A stretch of 64,000 bases of DNA from Buttiauxella noackiae ATCC 51607 (GTDB lineage Bacteria; Pseudomonadota; Gammaproteobacteria; Enterobacterales; Enterobacteriaceae), in contig NZ_LXEO01000003.1 of NCBI RefSeq assembly GCF_001654865.1, positions 16,611 through 80,610 of the forward strand, written 5' to 3'. A program made the translations under genes and the position numbers. Under the pieces are notes generated by a model. That model was not told where the DNA came from. It was given only the letters and a program-made list of their open reading frames with translations, and did not search any database. This document shows positions 37,949-46,834 of the stretch, one piece after another (the first letter of the stretch is position 1; every line of letters begins with the position of its first letter).

Positions 37949-39476
37949 AAAGAATACCTATTTTGATTCTGTCTCACTGATGTCTATTTCAACCAAAGCC
38001 AACCAGCTTGAGGGTGTGGAACAGGCGTTTGTCGCGATGGCGACCGAGATGAACAAAGGGGTACTGAAAAACCTCGGCTTGTTAAACGACGAGCTGGAAC
38101 AGGCGAAAAACGGCGACCTGATGATTGTGATTAAAGGCGCGAGCGATACGGCGAACGACGCCACGCTTGAAGCCATTGAAGGGCTCTTCACCCGCAAAGA
38201 CAGCGGTAGCTCACGTCACGAAGCGCGTTACGCAACCCTTGCTAGTGCACATAACAATATCCCGGAAACTAACCTTGCGGTGATTTCCGTCAACGGCGCA
38301 TTTGCCGCCCGTGAAGCGCGTCAGGCTCTGGAAAATGATCTCAACGTGATGCTGTTTTCCGATAACGTTTCTCTTGATGACGAACTGGCGCTCAAGCAAC
38401 TCGCTCACAGCAAAGGCTTGCTGATGATGGGGCCGGACTGCGGCACTGCAATTATCAACGGTGCCGCGCTGTGCTTTGGCAACGCTGTGCGCCGTGGTTC
38501 GATTGGTATCGTTGGTGCATCCGGTACTGGCAGCCAGGAATTGAGCGTGCGCATTCATGAGTTTGGCGGCGGTATTTCACAACTCATCGGCACCGGCGGG
38601 CGCGATTTAAGCGAGAAAATCGGCGGCATCATGATGCTCGATGCAATCCACATGCTGGAAGATGACGCGCAAACTGAAGTGATTGTTCTGGTTTCCAAGC
38701 CACCAGCTGAAGCCGTAGCACGTAAAGTGCTGGAGAGGGCCAAAGCTTGCCGCAAACCGGTGGTAGTTTGCTTCCTCGGTACTACAGACGCTCGTGAAGA
38801 TGAAGCAGGTTTGCAGTTTGCCCGTGCGACGAAAGAAGCCGCGCTGAAAGCCGTTCTGCTGACCGGAATTAAAAAAGAGTCACTGGACTTACACCCGCTC
38901 AACTGGCCGTTGATTGAAGAAGTCCGTGCGCGCATGAAACCTGAGCAAAAGTACATTCGTGCGCTGTTCTGTGGCGGCACGCTGTGTGACGAAGCGATGT
39001 TTGCGGCACTGGAAAAATACCCGGACGTTTACAGCAATATCCAGCCGAATCCTGAATACCGCCTCAAAGACGTGAATGTCAGCATCGCCCACACCTTCCT
39101 CGATTTTGGCGATGACGATTTCACCAACGGCAAACCGCACCCGATGATTGACCCAACCAACCGTATTAGTCGCCTGTTGCAGGAAGCGCGTGACCCGGAA
39201 GTTGGCGTGATTGTTATGGACTTCGTCCTGGGCTTTGGCTCCCATGAGGACCCGGTTGGTGTGATGCTTGACGCCATCAAAGAAGCGAAAGCCATTGCTG
39301 CCCGTGAAGAGCGCAACCTGGAAATTCTGGGCTACGTGTTGGGCACCGATTTGGATACCCCTTCGCTTGAAAAGCAGTGCCAGATGCTGACGGATGCGGG
39401 CGTTATCTGGGCAAGTAGCAGCACCAACACCGGTTTGCTTGCGCGTGAGTTTGTTTGCAAGGAGAAAGCACAATGA
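37926..39476 (+). CDS. fdrA: FdrA/AllF-like acyl-CoA synthetase family protein
   Basis: 516 residues (E. coli FdrA 555). It resembles a succinyl-CoA-synthetase alpha chain: NAD/CoA-binding region with GIVGASGTGSQELSVRIHEFGGGISQLIGTGGRDLSEKIGG, LVSKPPAEAVARKVL and a C-terminal ligase domain. In E. coli, fdrA-ylbE-ylbF (allFGH) has been assigned to oxamate transcarbamylase, which splits oxalurate to oxamate and carbamoyl phosphate. Good ribosome site (GGAGGAAATT) before the ATG. It overlaps the DUF2877 gene by 23 bp and the next gene by 4 bp, so the three are tightly coupled. Confidence 0.88.
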   Translation: MSTRIVIKKNTYFDSVSLMSISTKANQLEGVEQAFVAMATEMNKGVLKNLGLLNDELEQAKNGDLMIVIKGASDTANDATLEAIEGLFTRKDSGSSRHEARYATLASAHNNIPETNLAVISVNGAFAAREARQALENDLNVMLFSDNVSLDDELALKQLAHSKGLLMMGPDCGTAIINGAALCFGNAVRRGSIGIVGASGTGSQELSVRIHEFGGGISQLIGTGGRDLSEKIGGIMMLDAIHMLEDDAQTEVIVLVSKPPAEAVARKVLERAKACRKPVVVCFLGTTDAREDEAGLQFARATKEAALKAVLLTGIKKESLDLHPLNWPLIEEVRARMKPEQKYIRALFCGGTLCDEAMFAALEKYPDVYSNIQPNPEYRLKDVNVSIAHTFLDFGDDDFTNGKPHPMIDPTNRISRLLQEARDPEVGVIVMDFVLGFGSHEDPVGVMLDAIKEAKAIAAREERNLEILGYVLGTDLDTPSLEKQCQMLTDAGVIWASSSTNTGLLAREFVCKEKAQ

Positions 39477-40885
39477 GTTTATTCACCCAACCGCTAAACG
39501 TGATTAACGTTGGCATTGCAATGTTCAGCGACGATTTGAAAAAGCAGAGCGTTCCCGTTACACAACTGGACTGGACGCCACCGGGGCAGGGTAATTTAGC
39601 GGTCGTTAACGCGCTAGACTCCATCGCCGCTCCGGCACTTGCCGAAAAAGTAGCTGCGGCCAACAAACAGGCCGTCGAGCGCATCATCCAGTCACAGCCT
39701 GTTCTGGTGGGTTACGACCAGGCGATTAACGTGGTTCCGGGCATGACGCGTAACACCATTCTTCACGCCGGGCCGCCTGTTGCCTGGGAAGATATGTGTG
39801 GTGCGATGAAAGGCGCTGTCACCGGAGCGCTGGTGTTTGAAGGCCTGGCGGCGAATATTGATGAGGCCGCGCAGCTGGCAGCATCAGGTGAGATTATCTT
39901 CTCGCCTTGCCACGAACACGACTGCGTGGGTTCGATGGCGGGCGTGACTTCTGCCTCGATGTTTATGCATATCGTCGAAAACAAAACTTACGGCAACCGC
40001 GCTTATACCAACCTCAGCGAGCAGATGGCGAAGATCTTGCGCATGGGCGCTAACGACCAGAGTGTTATCGACCGCCTTTTCTGGATGCGTGATGTGCTCG
40101 GCCCAATGCTGCGAGATGCCATGAAGCTTGCGGGTGAAATCGACCTGCGTTTGATGCTGGCGCAAGCACTGCATATGGGCGACGAGTGCCACAACCGCAA
40201 TAACGCGGGCACCACATTGCTGATTCAGGCGCTCACGCCGTGGATCATTCAGACCAACTTCACCGTCGCACAACAGAAAGAAGTGTTCGATTTTGTCGCC
40301 AGCAGCGACTACTTCTCCGGCCCAACGTGGATGGCGATGTGCAAAGCGGCAATGGATGCGGCGCACGGCATCGAATACAGCACCGTGGTTACTACAATGG
40401 CGCGTAACGGCGTGGAGTTTGGGCTGCGTGTTAGTGGCCTGCCGGGGCAGTGGTTTACCGGCCCGGCTCAGCAGGTGATTGGCCCGATGTTTGCGGGTTA
40501 TAAACCGGCAGATTCTGGCCTGGATATCGGCGATAGCGCGATTACTGAAACCTACGGTATCGGCGGATTTGCGATGGCAACGGCTCCGGCAATTGTGGCG
40601 TTGGTTGGGGGCACCGTGGATGAAGCTATCGATTTCTCGCGCCAGATGCGTGAGATAACGCTGGGTGAAAACCCGAACGTCACCATTCCATTGCTGTCGT
40701 TTATGGGTATTCCAACCGCCATTGATATTACGCGTGTGGGCAACAGCGGCATTTTGCCAGTTATCAACACGGCCATTGCCCACAAAGATGCGGGCATCGG
40801 CATGATTGGCGCCGGGATTGTCCATCCGCCGTTTGAATGTTTTGAGAAGGCTCTGCTCGCCTTTGGTGAGCGTTACTCTTTCTGA
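39473..40885 (+). CDS. DUF1116 protein (YlbE/AllG-like)
   Basis: 470 residues. Matches the DUF1116 family, with NVVPGMTRNTILHAGPPVAWEDMCGAMKGAVTGALVFEGL, FSPCHEHDCVGSMAGVTSASM, ALHMGDECHNRNNAGTTLL and a C-terminal glycine-rich end. E. coli YlbE/AllG is the second proposed subunit of oxamate transcarbamylase. The start at 39473 (MSLFTQPLNVI) forms an ATGA overlap with the fdrA stop; an earlier in-frame ATG at 39455 lies inside fdrA. The Cys/His-rich motif suggests a metal site. Confidence 0.87.
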   Translation: MSLFTQPLNVINVGIAMFSDDLKKQSVPVTQLDWTPPGQGNLAVVNALDSIAAPALAEKVAAANKQAVERIIQSQPVLVGYDQAINVVPGMTRNTILHAGPPVAWEDMCGAMKGAVTGALVFEGLAANIDEAAQLAASGEIIFSPCHEHDCVGSMAGVTSASMFMHIVENKTYGNRAYTNLSEQMAKILRMGANDQSVIDRLFWMRDVLGPMLRDAMKLAGEIDLRLMLAQALHMGDECHNRNNAGTTLLIQALTPWIIQTNFTVAQQKEVFDFVASSDYFSGPTWMAMCKAAMDAAHGIEYSTVVTTMARNGVEFGLRVSGLPGQWFTGPAQQVIGPMFAGYKPADSGLDIGDSAITETYGIGGFAMATAPAIVALVGGTVDEAIDFSRQMREITLGENPNVTIPLLSFMGIPTAIDITRVGNSGILPVINTAIAHKDAGIGMIGAGIVHPPFECFEKALLAFGERYSF

Positions 40886-40896
40886 GGGATACCCCG

Positions 40897-42435
40897 ATGA
40901 CAAACGTTAAGCTTGAGTGGAAACGCGGTGACTGGGCGGCATATTTCGGGTTGATGACTAACAACCTGACCAACTTGCTGACCATGATGGGGTTACTCAT
41001 TTTTGTGGTGGGTATCCCGACAGAAATTGTTTACGGGCGCATTGCGCCAGCCTTCGGGCTGGCGGTGCTGGTCGCGAGCGTTTGCTACGCCTGGTTTGGT
41101 TTGCAACTGGCAAAAGAGACAGGGCGCAAAGATGTGACGGCGCTGCCCTCCGGGCCAAGCGCACCGTCAATCTTTACCGTGACGTTTTTGGTGCTGATGC
41201 CGGTCTACCAGCAAACTGGCGACGCTGAGTTTGCGATTCAGATTGGCCTGGTGTGGTGTTTTGTTGAAGCGATGATTCTGGTGGGCGGTTCGTTCCTTGG
41301 CGAAACCATCCGTAAGATGATCCCACGTACTGTATTGCTTTCGTGTTTATCAGGTTTAGGTCTGCTGTTGCTGGCGATGAACCCGATGTTGCAGGCATTT
41401 GAAGCACCTACAGTTTCCTTCATCGTTCTGCTGCTTATCTTCATCAACTGGTTTGGTAAAAAGCCGATTTTTGCCCGTATTCCAACCGGCTTATTGCTGT
41501 TGGTCGCGGGTACTGCGCTGGCGTGGATTTCCGGCCTGCAAAGCCCGGAAGCGATTAAAGCGTCGATGTCATCATTCGGTTTTAACCCGCCATCGATTCA
41601 TGTTGATAGCTTCCTGCAAGGCTTACCTCATGCGCTGCCTTACCTGGCATCGGCCGTTCCGTTGGGGCTTGCGAACTACATTTTCGACCTGGAAAACATT
41701 GAGAGTGCCCACGCAGCGGGTGATGAGTACAACACCCGTAAAGTGATGCTGACCAATGGCCTGGCTTCAACGCTCGGTTGTCTGATGGGTAACCCGTTCC
41801 CGGTGACGGTGTACGTTGGTCATGCGGGCTGGAAGGCGATGGGCGCGAGTATCGGCTACACGCTGGCGTCAGGTGTGACGATGTTTATTGTGCCGCTATT
41901 TGGCCTCGGTGCATTCATGCTGGCCATTATTCCGATGACTGCCATTGTGCCGATTCTGGTGTTTATCGGCGTGGTAACGGCAAACCAGGTGGTGCGAGAA
42001 ACGCCGAAAATAGAGGTGCCGGTTATCTTCATCTGTCTGTTCCCGTGGATAGCAAACTGGGCGCTGACCATGGTGAATAGCGTGATGGCAGCGGCCGGGA
42101 CATCGGCTGCGAAAATCGGCCCGGAAGCGCTGGCTCATAAAGGGGTGTTTTACCAGGGACTGGTGCATTTGGGTAACGGCGCACCGCTCGCCAGCATGTT
42201 GTGGGGTTGCGTCGCAATCTTCGCGATTATCAACAAACCGTTACGCGGCGCGGTTGCGGCGGTAGTCGGGGCGTTGCTGGCTCTGTTTGGCGTGATTCAT
42301 GCGCCGGTGGTCGGTTTTGCGCAGGGCAGTTCGCTGATGTTTGTCACCGCCTATTTGATGATGGGCGCGATGTTTGTCGTGAAGCATGTGCTCGACCGTC
42401 GTGAAGCGGCATCTGAGGTTGTGACTTCTGTTTAA
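40897..42435 (+). CDS. NCS2/AzgA-like permease
   Basis: 512 residues with about 12-14 predicted helices. Segments such as RKDVTALPSGPSAPSIFTVTFLVLMP, LGLANYIFDLENIESAHAAGDEYNTRKVMLTNGLASTLGCLMGNPFPVTVYVGHAGWKAMGASIGYTLASG are typical of xanthine/uracil/adenine-type (NCS2) symporters. It lies 11 bp after the DUF1116 gene and before carbamate kinase, so its cargo is probably the nitrogen compound that the operon degrades (an allantoin- or oxalurate-like molecule). The exact substrate cannot be deduced. Confidence 0.82.
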   Translation: MTNVKLEWKRGDWAAYFGLMTNNLTNLLTMMGLLIFVVGIPTEIVYGRIAPAFGLAVLVASVCYAWFGLQLAKETGRKDVTALPSGPSAPSIFTVTFLVLMPVYQQTGDAEFAIQIGLVWCFVEAMILVGGSFLGETIRKMIPRTVLLSCLSGLGLLLLAMNPMLQAFEAPTVSFIVLLLIFINWFGKKPIFARIPTGLLLLVAGTALAWISGLQSPEAIKASMSSFGFNPPSIHVDSFLQGLPHALPYLASAVPLGLANYIFDLENIESAHAAGDEYNTRKVMLTNGLASTLGCLMGNPFPVTVYVGHAGWKAMGASIGYTLASGVTMFIVPLFGLGAFMLAIIPMTAIVPILVFIGVVTANQVVRETPKIEVPVIFICLFPWIANWALTMVNSVMAAAGTSAAKIGPEALAHKGVFYQGLVHLGNGAPLASMLWGCVAIFAIINKPLRGAVAAVVGALLALFGVIHAPVVGFAQGSSLMFVTAYLMMGAMFVVKHVLDRREAASEVVTSV

Positions 42436-42437
42436 AA

Positions 42438-42516
42438 AAATGGCGGATGACGCGGTGCTTATCCGCCCTACGTAAATCATCAATCGTAGGGTGGATAAAC
42501 CGCAGGTGTCATCCAC
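42438..42516. repeat. REP pair between permease and carbamate kinase
   Basis: GGCGGATGACGCGGTGCTTATCC...GCCCTACG followed by GTAGGGTGGATAAACC...GTCATCCACC. An operon-internal BIME that may affect mRNA processing. Confidence 0.75.
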
Positions 42517-42542
42517 CGGCCTTGCCCTAAAGGATAAAAATA

Positions 42543-43493
42543 ATGAAACAACTCGTGGTCGTGGCAATTGGCGGCAACAGCATCATCAAAGACAACGCCA
42601 GCCAGTCGGTTGAACATCAGCAAATTGCGGTTAAAGAAGTGGCTCAGACGGTGCTGGAAATGCTCTCGTCGGATTACGACATCGTACTGACGCACGGCAA
42701 TGGCCCGCAGGTGGGGCTGGATCTGCGCCGTGCGGAAATCGCCCATGAGAAAGAGGGGTTGCCGCTCACACCGCTGGCTAACTGTGTGGCAGATACCCAG
42801 GGTGGCATCGGCTATCTGATTCAGCAGGCGCTGAATAACCAGTTGGGTAAACACGGAGACAAAAAAGCGGTCACCGTGATCACTCAAGTGGAAGTGGACA
42901 AAAACGACCCAAACTTCACCCATCCCACCAAACCGATCGGTGCGTTCTTTAGCGAACAACAGTGCGAAGCGCTGAAAGTCGCCCATCCGGACTGGCAGTT
43001 TGTTGAAGATTCCGGGCGCGGCTATCGTCGGGTTGTGGCGTCTCCTGAGCCAAAACGTATTGTTGAAGCAGATGCGATTAGCGCGCTGATTAAGCAAGGT
43101 TTTGTGGTGATTGGCGCAGGCGGTGGTGGCATTCCGGTGATTCGTAGCGATCAGGGTGATTACCAGAGCGTGGATGCGGTTATCGATAAAGATCTTTCTA
43201 CCGCGCTGCTGGCTCGCGAAGTAAATGCTGACATTCTGGTTATCACCACTGGTGTGGAGAAAGTGTGTATTCACTTTGGTAAACCAGAGCAACGAGAACT
43301 TGATGAAGTCACGGTTGAACAGATGGCGCATTTCAGTGAAGAGGGCCATTTCCCGCCGGGCAGCATGCTGCCAAAAATCACCGCAAGCCTTGCGTTCCTG
43401 CGCAATGGCGGCAAACGCGTGATTATCACCACGCCTGAAAAATTACCTGCGGCCTTACGCGGCGAGACGGGCACTCATATTGTTAATGCTTAA
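42543..43493 (+). CDS. Carbamate kinase (ArcC/AllK-like)
   Basis: 316 residues. Amino-acid kinase fold with VAIGGNSIIKDNA at the N-terminus, THGNGPQVGLDLRRAEIA, the GAGGGGIPVI motif, VIDKDLSTALLAREVNADILVITTGVEKV and the C-terminal PGSMLPKITASLAFL. It makes ATP from carbamoyl phosphate and ADP, giving carbamate that decays to NH3 and CO2. Here it would conserve the energy of carbamoyl phosphate released by the upstream transcarbamylase. Same operon, separated from the permease by REP DNA. Confidence 0.92.
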   Translation: MKQLVVVAIGGNSIIKDNASQSVEHQQIAVKEVAQTVLEMLSSDYDIVLTHGNGPQVGLDLRRAEIAHEKEGLPLTPLANCVADTQGGIGYLIQQALNNQLGKHGDKKAVTVITQVEVDKNDPNFTHPTKPIGAFFSEQQCEALKVAHPDWQFVEDSGRGYRRVVASPEPKRIVEADAISALIKQGFVVIGAGGGGIPVIRSDQGDYQSVDAVIDKDLSTALLAREVNADILVITTGVEKVCIHFGKPEQRELDEVTVEQMAHFSEEGHFPPGSMLPKITASLAFLRNGGKRVIITTPEKLPAALRGETGTHIVNA

Positions 43494-43508
43494 GAGTGGG
43501 AGAACTTA

Positions 43509-44897
43509 ATGAATAATGCAGAAAAAAGCCGCCGTGAATTTTTAAGTGGTGGCGGCAAAGTGGCTGCTGCCTGCGCACTCTTTGGCGCGACTGGCTCAAT
43601 GGCGTATGCTGCGAAACCAGCCTCCCTTACCTGTGAGACGGACAATCGCATGAGCGCCATTAAAGAATCGCATTACTACCTCGACAACGTGCTGCTGGAG
43701 GCGGGTTTTAACCGCGAAGGGCAGACTATTGTTGGTACGCAAACCGAGCTGAAAACGCTGGAAATTAAAGACGGCAAAATTGCGGCACTGCTCGCAAATA
43801 AACAGCATCCCGATGCCACCCTTGCCCATTACGATGCGTCCGGGAAACTGCTGCTGCCTGCGATGCGCGATATGCATATCCATCTCGATAAAACCTTCTA
43901 CGGTGGCCCGTGGCGTGTACACAACCGCCCGGCGGGAACCACCATTCTGGACATGATTGCCCTTGAGCAAAAATTGCTGCCAGAACTGCAACCGGTCACT
44001 CAGGAGCGAGCAGGAAAACTGATTGATTTGATTCAGTCGAAAGGCTCGACTATCGCCCGAAGCCATTGCAATGTTGAGCCCGTTTCCGGGCTGAAAAACC
44101 TCGAAAATCTGCAAGCGGTTCTGGAACGCCGTAAGTCTGGTTTTAGCTGTGAAATTGTCGCGTTTCCTCAGCATGGTTTGCTGCACTCTAACTCCGTTGC
44201 GTTGATGCGCGATGCAATGCAAGCGGGCGCTCACTACGTGGGTGGGCTTGACCCGACTAACGTTGATGGGGCGATGGAAAAATCTTTAGATGCCATGTTC
44301 CAGATAGCTATCGACTACAAGAAAGGTGTTGATATTCACCTGCATGAAACAAGCCCTGCGGGGATTGCCGCAGTGAATTACATGGTTGAAACGGTGGAGA
44401 AAACCCCTGAGCTGAAAGGCCAATTGACCATTAGCCACGGTTTTGCACTGGCGATGATGAACGAACAAGAGGTTGATGCGATTGCTACACGAATGGCGGC
44501 GCAACAAATTACTATCGCGTCAACCGTGCCGATTGGCACCATGCATATGCCACTCAAGCAGTTACAAGAGAAGGGCGTGTTTGTGATGACGGGCACCGAC
44601 AGCGTGATCGACCACTGGTCGCCGTATGGCCTGGGCGACATGTTGGAGAAAGCCAACCTTTATGCGCAGCTCTATATGCGTGTCAGTGAATTGAATCTTT
44701 CACGATCCCTTGCGATTGCCACCGGCAACGTGCTGCCGCTTAATGACAATGGCGAGCGTGTGTGGCCAAAAGCGCAGGATGAAGCAAGCTTTGTGCTGGT
44801 GGATGCCTCATGTTCTGCCGAAGCCGTGGCACGCATCTCTCCACGAACCGCGACCTTCCATAAAGGGAATCTGGTCTGGGGTGAACTTAGCGTGTAG
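43509..44897 (+). CDS. Tat-exported CodA-like amidohydrolase
   Basis: 462 residues. Amidohydrolase superfamily, cytosine-deaminase-like: LLLPAMRDMHIHLDKTFYGG (metal-binding HxH at about residue 120), HSNVEP/RSHCNVEP, DIHLHETSPAG, ISHGFAL and GTDSVIDHWSPYGLGDML. Unusually, it begins with a twin-arginine signal (KSRREFLSGGG, hydrophobic stretch, cleavage near AYA-AKP), so it is probably periplasmic. It closes the operon of the transcarbamylase genes and carbamate kinase. A role in opening a cyclic urea or imide outside the cytoplasm is inferred; the substrate is unknown. A terminator follows. Confidence 0.85.
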   Translation: MNNAEKSRREFLSGGGKVAAACALFGATGSMAYAAKPASLTCETDNRMSAIKESHYYLDNVLLEAGFNREGQTIVGTQTELKTLEIKDGKIAALLANKQHPDATLAHYDASGKLLLPAMRDMHIHLDKTFYGGPWRVHNRPAGTTILDMIALEQKLLPELQPVTQERAGKLIDLIQSKGSTIARSHCNVEPVSGLKNLENLQAVLERRKSGFSCEIVAFPQHGLLHSNSVALMRDAMQAGAHYVGGLDPTNVDGAMEKSLDAMFQIAIDYKKGVDIHLHETSPAGIAAVNYMVETVEKTPELKGQLTISHGFALAMMNEQEVDAIATRMAAQQITIASTVPIGTMHMPLKQLQEKGVFVMTGTDSVIDHWSPYGLGDMLEKANLYAQLYMRVSELNLSRSLAIATGNVLPLNDNGERVWPKAQDEASFVLVDASCSAEAVARISPRTATFHKGNLVWGELSV

Positions 44898-44919
44898 TGC
44901 CTGGCGCTTAGTGAAAAAC

Positions 44920-44954
44920 ATCCTGCATAGGGACATTCTGTGCAGGATTTTTTA
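44920..44954 (+). terminator. Rho-independent terminator of the oxamate-type operon
   Basis: ATCCTGCA (44920-44927) pairs with TGCAGGAT (44941-44948), followed by a run of Ts. It ends the seven-gene operon. Confidence 0.85.
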
Positions 44955-45175
44955 ATGAATGAATTTCTGCATTAAATAGATAGAACTCCATATATTTTTT
45001 AACTCCACGTTATAAAAATCTTCGATTTAACCAAGCTCTTTCCTCGTATTCCCATTGTATCAATATTTTATATAATAAATATTGGATGATAACTAAAAAT
45101 AAACAATCATAATCAATTCCTGTAACACCAATAATAATCTTACCTACCTGCAAATCGCACAGAGGATCTCCTCTT

Positions 45176-46486
45176 ATGTCTACAGAACTCGAAGCACGGG
45201 TGCTGCGAAAAATAACGCTTCGCATCATTCCCTTTATTATGCTGCTCTATTTTATTGCTTTTCTGGATAGGGTGAATATTGGTTTCGCAGCATTAACAAT
45301 GAACCAGGAGTTAGGTTTTTCTCCCACAGTTTTTGGTATCGGCGCGGGAATATTTTTCCTCGGTTATTTTTTATTTGAAGTTCCGTCTAACCTTATCTTG
45401 AATAAAGTTGGGGCGAGGATTTGGATTGCCCGAGTCATGATTACCTGGGGGCTGGTTTCAGGGGCAATGGCTTTTGTTCAGGGCACGACCAGTTTCTATA
45501 TTTTACGTTTCTTACTTGGTGTGGCTGAAGCCGGATTTTTCCCTGGTATAATTCTGTACTTAAGCTTTTGGTTCCCCATGAAACGACGTGCTCAAGTAAC
45601 GGCTATTTTCATGGCTGCAGCACCTTTATCGACTGCACTGGGTTCACCCATTTCCGGGGCATTGCTGGAATTACACGGTTTCCTTGGTTGGTCTGGCTGG
45701 AAATGGATGTTTGTACTTGAGGCGATCCCCGCAGTGATTTTAGGTTGCGTGGTGTTGTTCTGGCTTACCGATCGCCCTGCTAAAGCAAAATGGTTAACTG
45801 ATGAAGAGCGCAACTGGCTTATGCAGACTCTTGCTGCTGAACAAAGTACTAAAGCGGGTTCCGCTCATGTGAGTGTCTGGAAAGGTCTGGCAGACAAACG
45901 CGTTATTGCCTTGTCGTTGGTCTATTTCGGGACTTCTGCCGGGCTCTATACCCTGGGGATCTGGTCACCGCAGATAATCAAAGCATTTGGCATGAGTTCC
46001 TTGCAAGTCGGGCTATTAAACGCCATTCCTGCCATTATTGCGGTGGTCGCGATGGTGCTTTGGGCGCGGCATTCGGATAAAAAAGTGGAACGTACCTGGC
46101 ATATTATCGGTGCTTGTATGCTGGCGGCAGTAGGGTTGATTTATGCTGGTATGGTTACCACTGTGGTGACAGCAATTATCGCCTTAACTTTGGTTAACGT
46201 CGGTATCAGTGCCTCCAAGCCGCCATTGTGGAGTATGCCAACGATGTTTTTGTCAGGCTCTGCAGCAGCGGCAGGGATCGCCACGATAAACTCGATTGGT
46301 AATCTGGGCGGGTTCGTCGGACCCGTGATGATTGGTGTGATTAAAGAACACACGGGGAGTTTCACTGGCGGGCTGTTGTTTGTTGCCGCGTTACTGTGTT
46401 TGTCATCGATTCTGGTTTGGTTACTGTCAAAGAGTGCCGAGCGGCAGAATAGTGCTTATCAAGCCCCACATTCTAAATCATCGTGA
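45176..46486 (+). CDS. MFS anion:cation symporter (tartrate/TtuB-like), copy 1
   Basis: 436 residues, 12 predicted helices. It fits the ACS family of MFS carriers used for tartrate, phthalate, glucarate and galactonate: FLDRVNIGFAALTMNQELGF, FLLGVAEAGFFPGIILYLSFWFPMKRRAQ, SIGNLGGFVGPVMIGVIKEHTG. The neighbours ttuC and ttuD suggest that tartrate or malate-type acids are imported with protons. It has a paralogue immediately downstream (46835), separated by a terminator, so the two may be regulated differently. Start ATG 45176 with GGATCTCCTCTT before it. Confidence 0.85.
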   Translation: MSTELEARVLRKITLRIIPFIMLLYFIAFLDRVNIGFAALTMNQELGFSPTVFGIGAGIFFLGYFLFEVPSNLILNKVGARIWIARVMITWGLVSGAMAFVQGTTSFYILRFLLGVAEAGFFPGIILYLSFWFPMKRRAQVTAIFMAAAPLSTALGSPISGALLELHGFLGWSGWKWMFVLEAIPAVILGCVVLFWLTDRPAKAKWLTDEERNWLMQTLAAEQSTKAGSAHVSVWKGLADKRVIALSLVYFGTSAGLYTLGIWSPQIIKAFGMSSLQVGLLNAIPAIIAVVAMVLWARHSDKKVERTWHIIGACMLAAVGLIYAGMVTTVVTAIIALTLVNVGISASKPPLWSMPTMFLSGSAAAAGIATINSIGNLGGFVGPVMIGVIKEHTGSFTGGLLFVAALLCLSSILVWLLSKSAERQNSAYQAPHSKSS

Positions 46487-46492
46487 ATGCGA

Positions 46493-46518
46493 AACGGCTA
46501 CCGACTTAGGTAGCCGTT
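46493..46518 (+). terminator. Terminator between the two MFS genes
   Basis: AACGGCTACC and GGTAGCCGTT form a 10-bp stem with a 6-nt loop, followed by TCTCATT. The rest of the 348-bp gap is AT-rich leader sequence before the second MFS gene. Confidence 0.75.
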
Positions 46519-46834
46519 CTCATTAATCGATTAAATCTCTGATGTTTGAAGCCTATCACAAATACAAACTTTAGCGTCCAGGCTAACTCTCCATATATAA
46601 ACAGGCATTTTAACTGGAATTCTTCTTAGCATAAGTGTTAATTACTCTAGCTATATGATCTATCATGCTTTTTTAGAGGCGACTCTTATCTGTTAGCATT
46701 ATTTCATTTTTTTATATAATCACGACTGGATGATTCATCTCGATCGTCAGCGCATATTTCAATGACTGGCCTGGTGCTATTTAGACTTATAACAACAGGT
46801 GTCCGATTATTTATTAAAATAATGGAAATATGCT

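Noticed and set aside
39884..40903. Long minus-strand frame opposite DUF1116
   Set aside because: Antisense shadow of a well-recognised gene; its composition is rich in His and Arg as expected from a complementary frame.
42480..43349. Long minus-strand frame opposite carbamate kinase
   Set aside because: Antisense shadow of carbamate kinase with no family resemblance.
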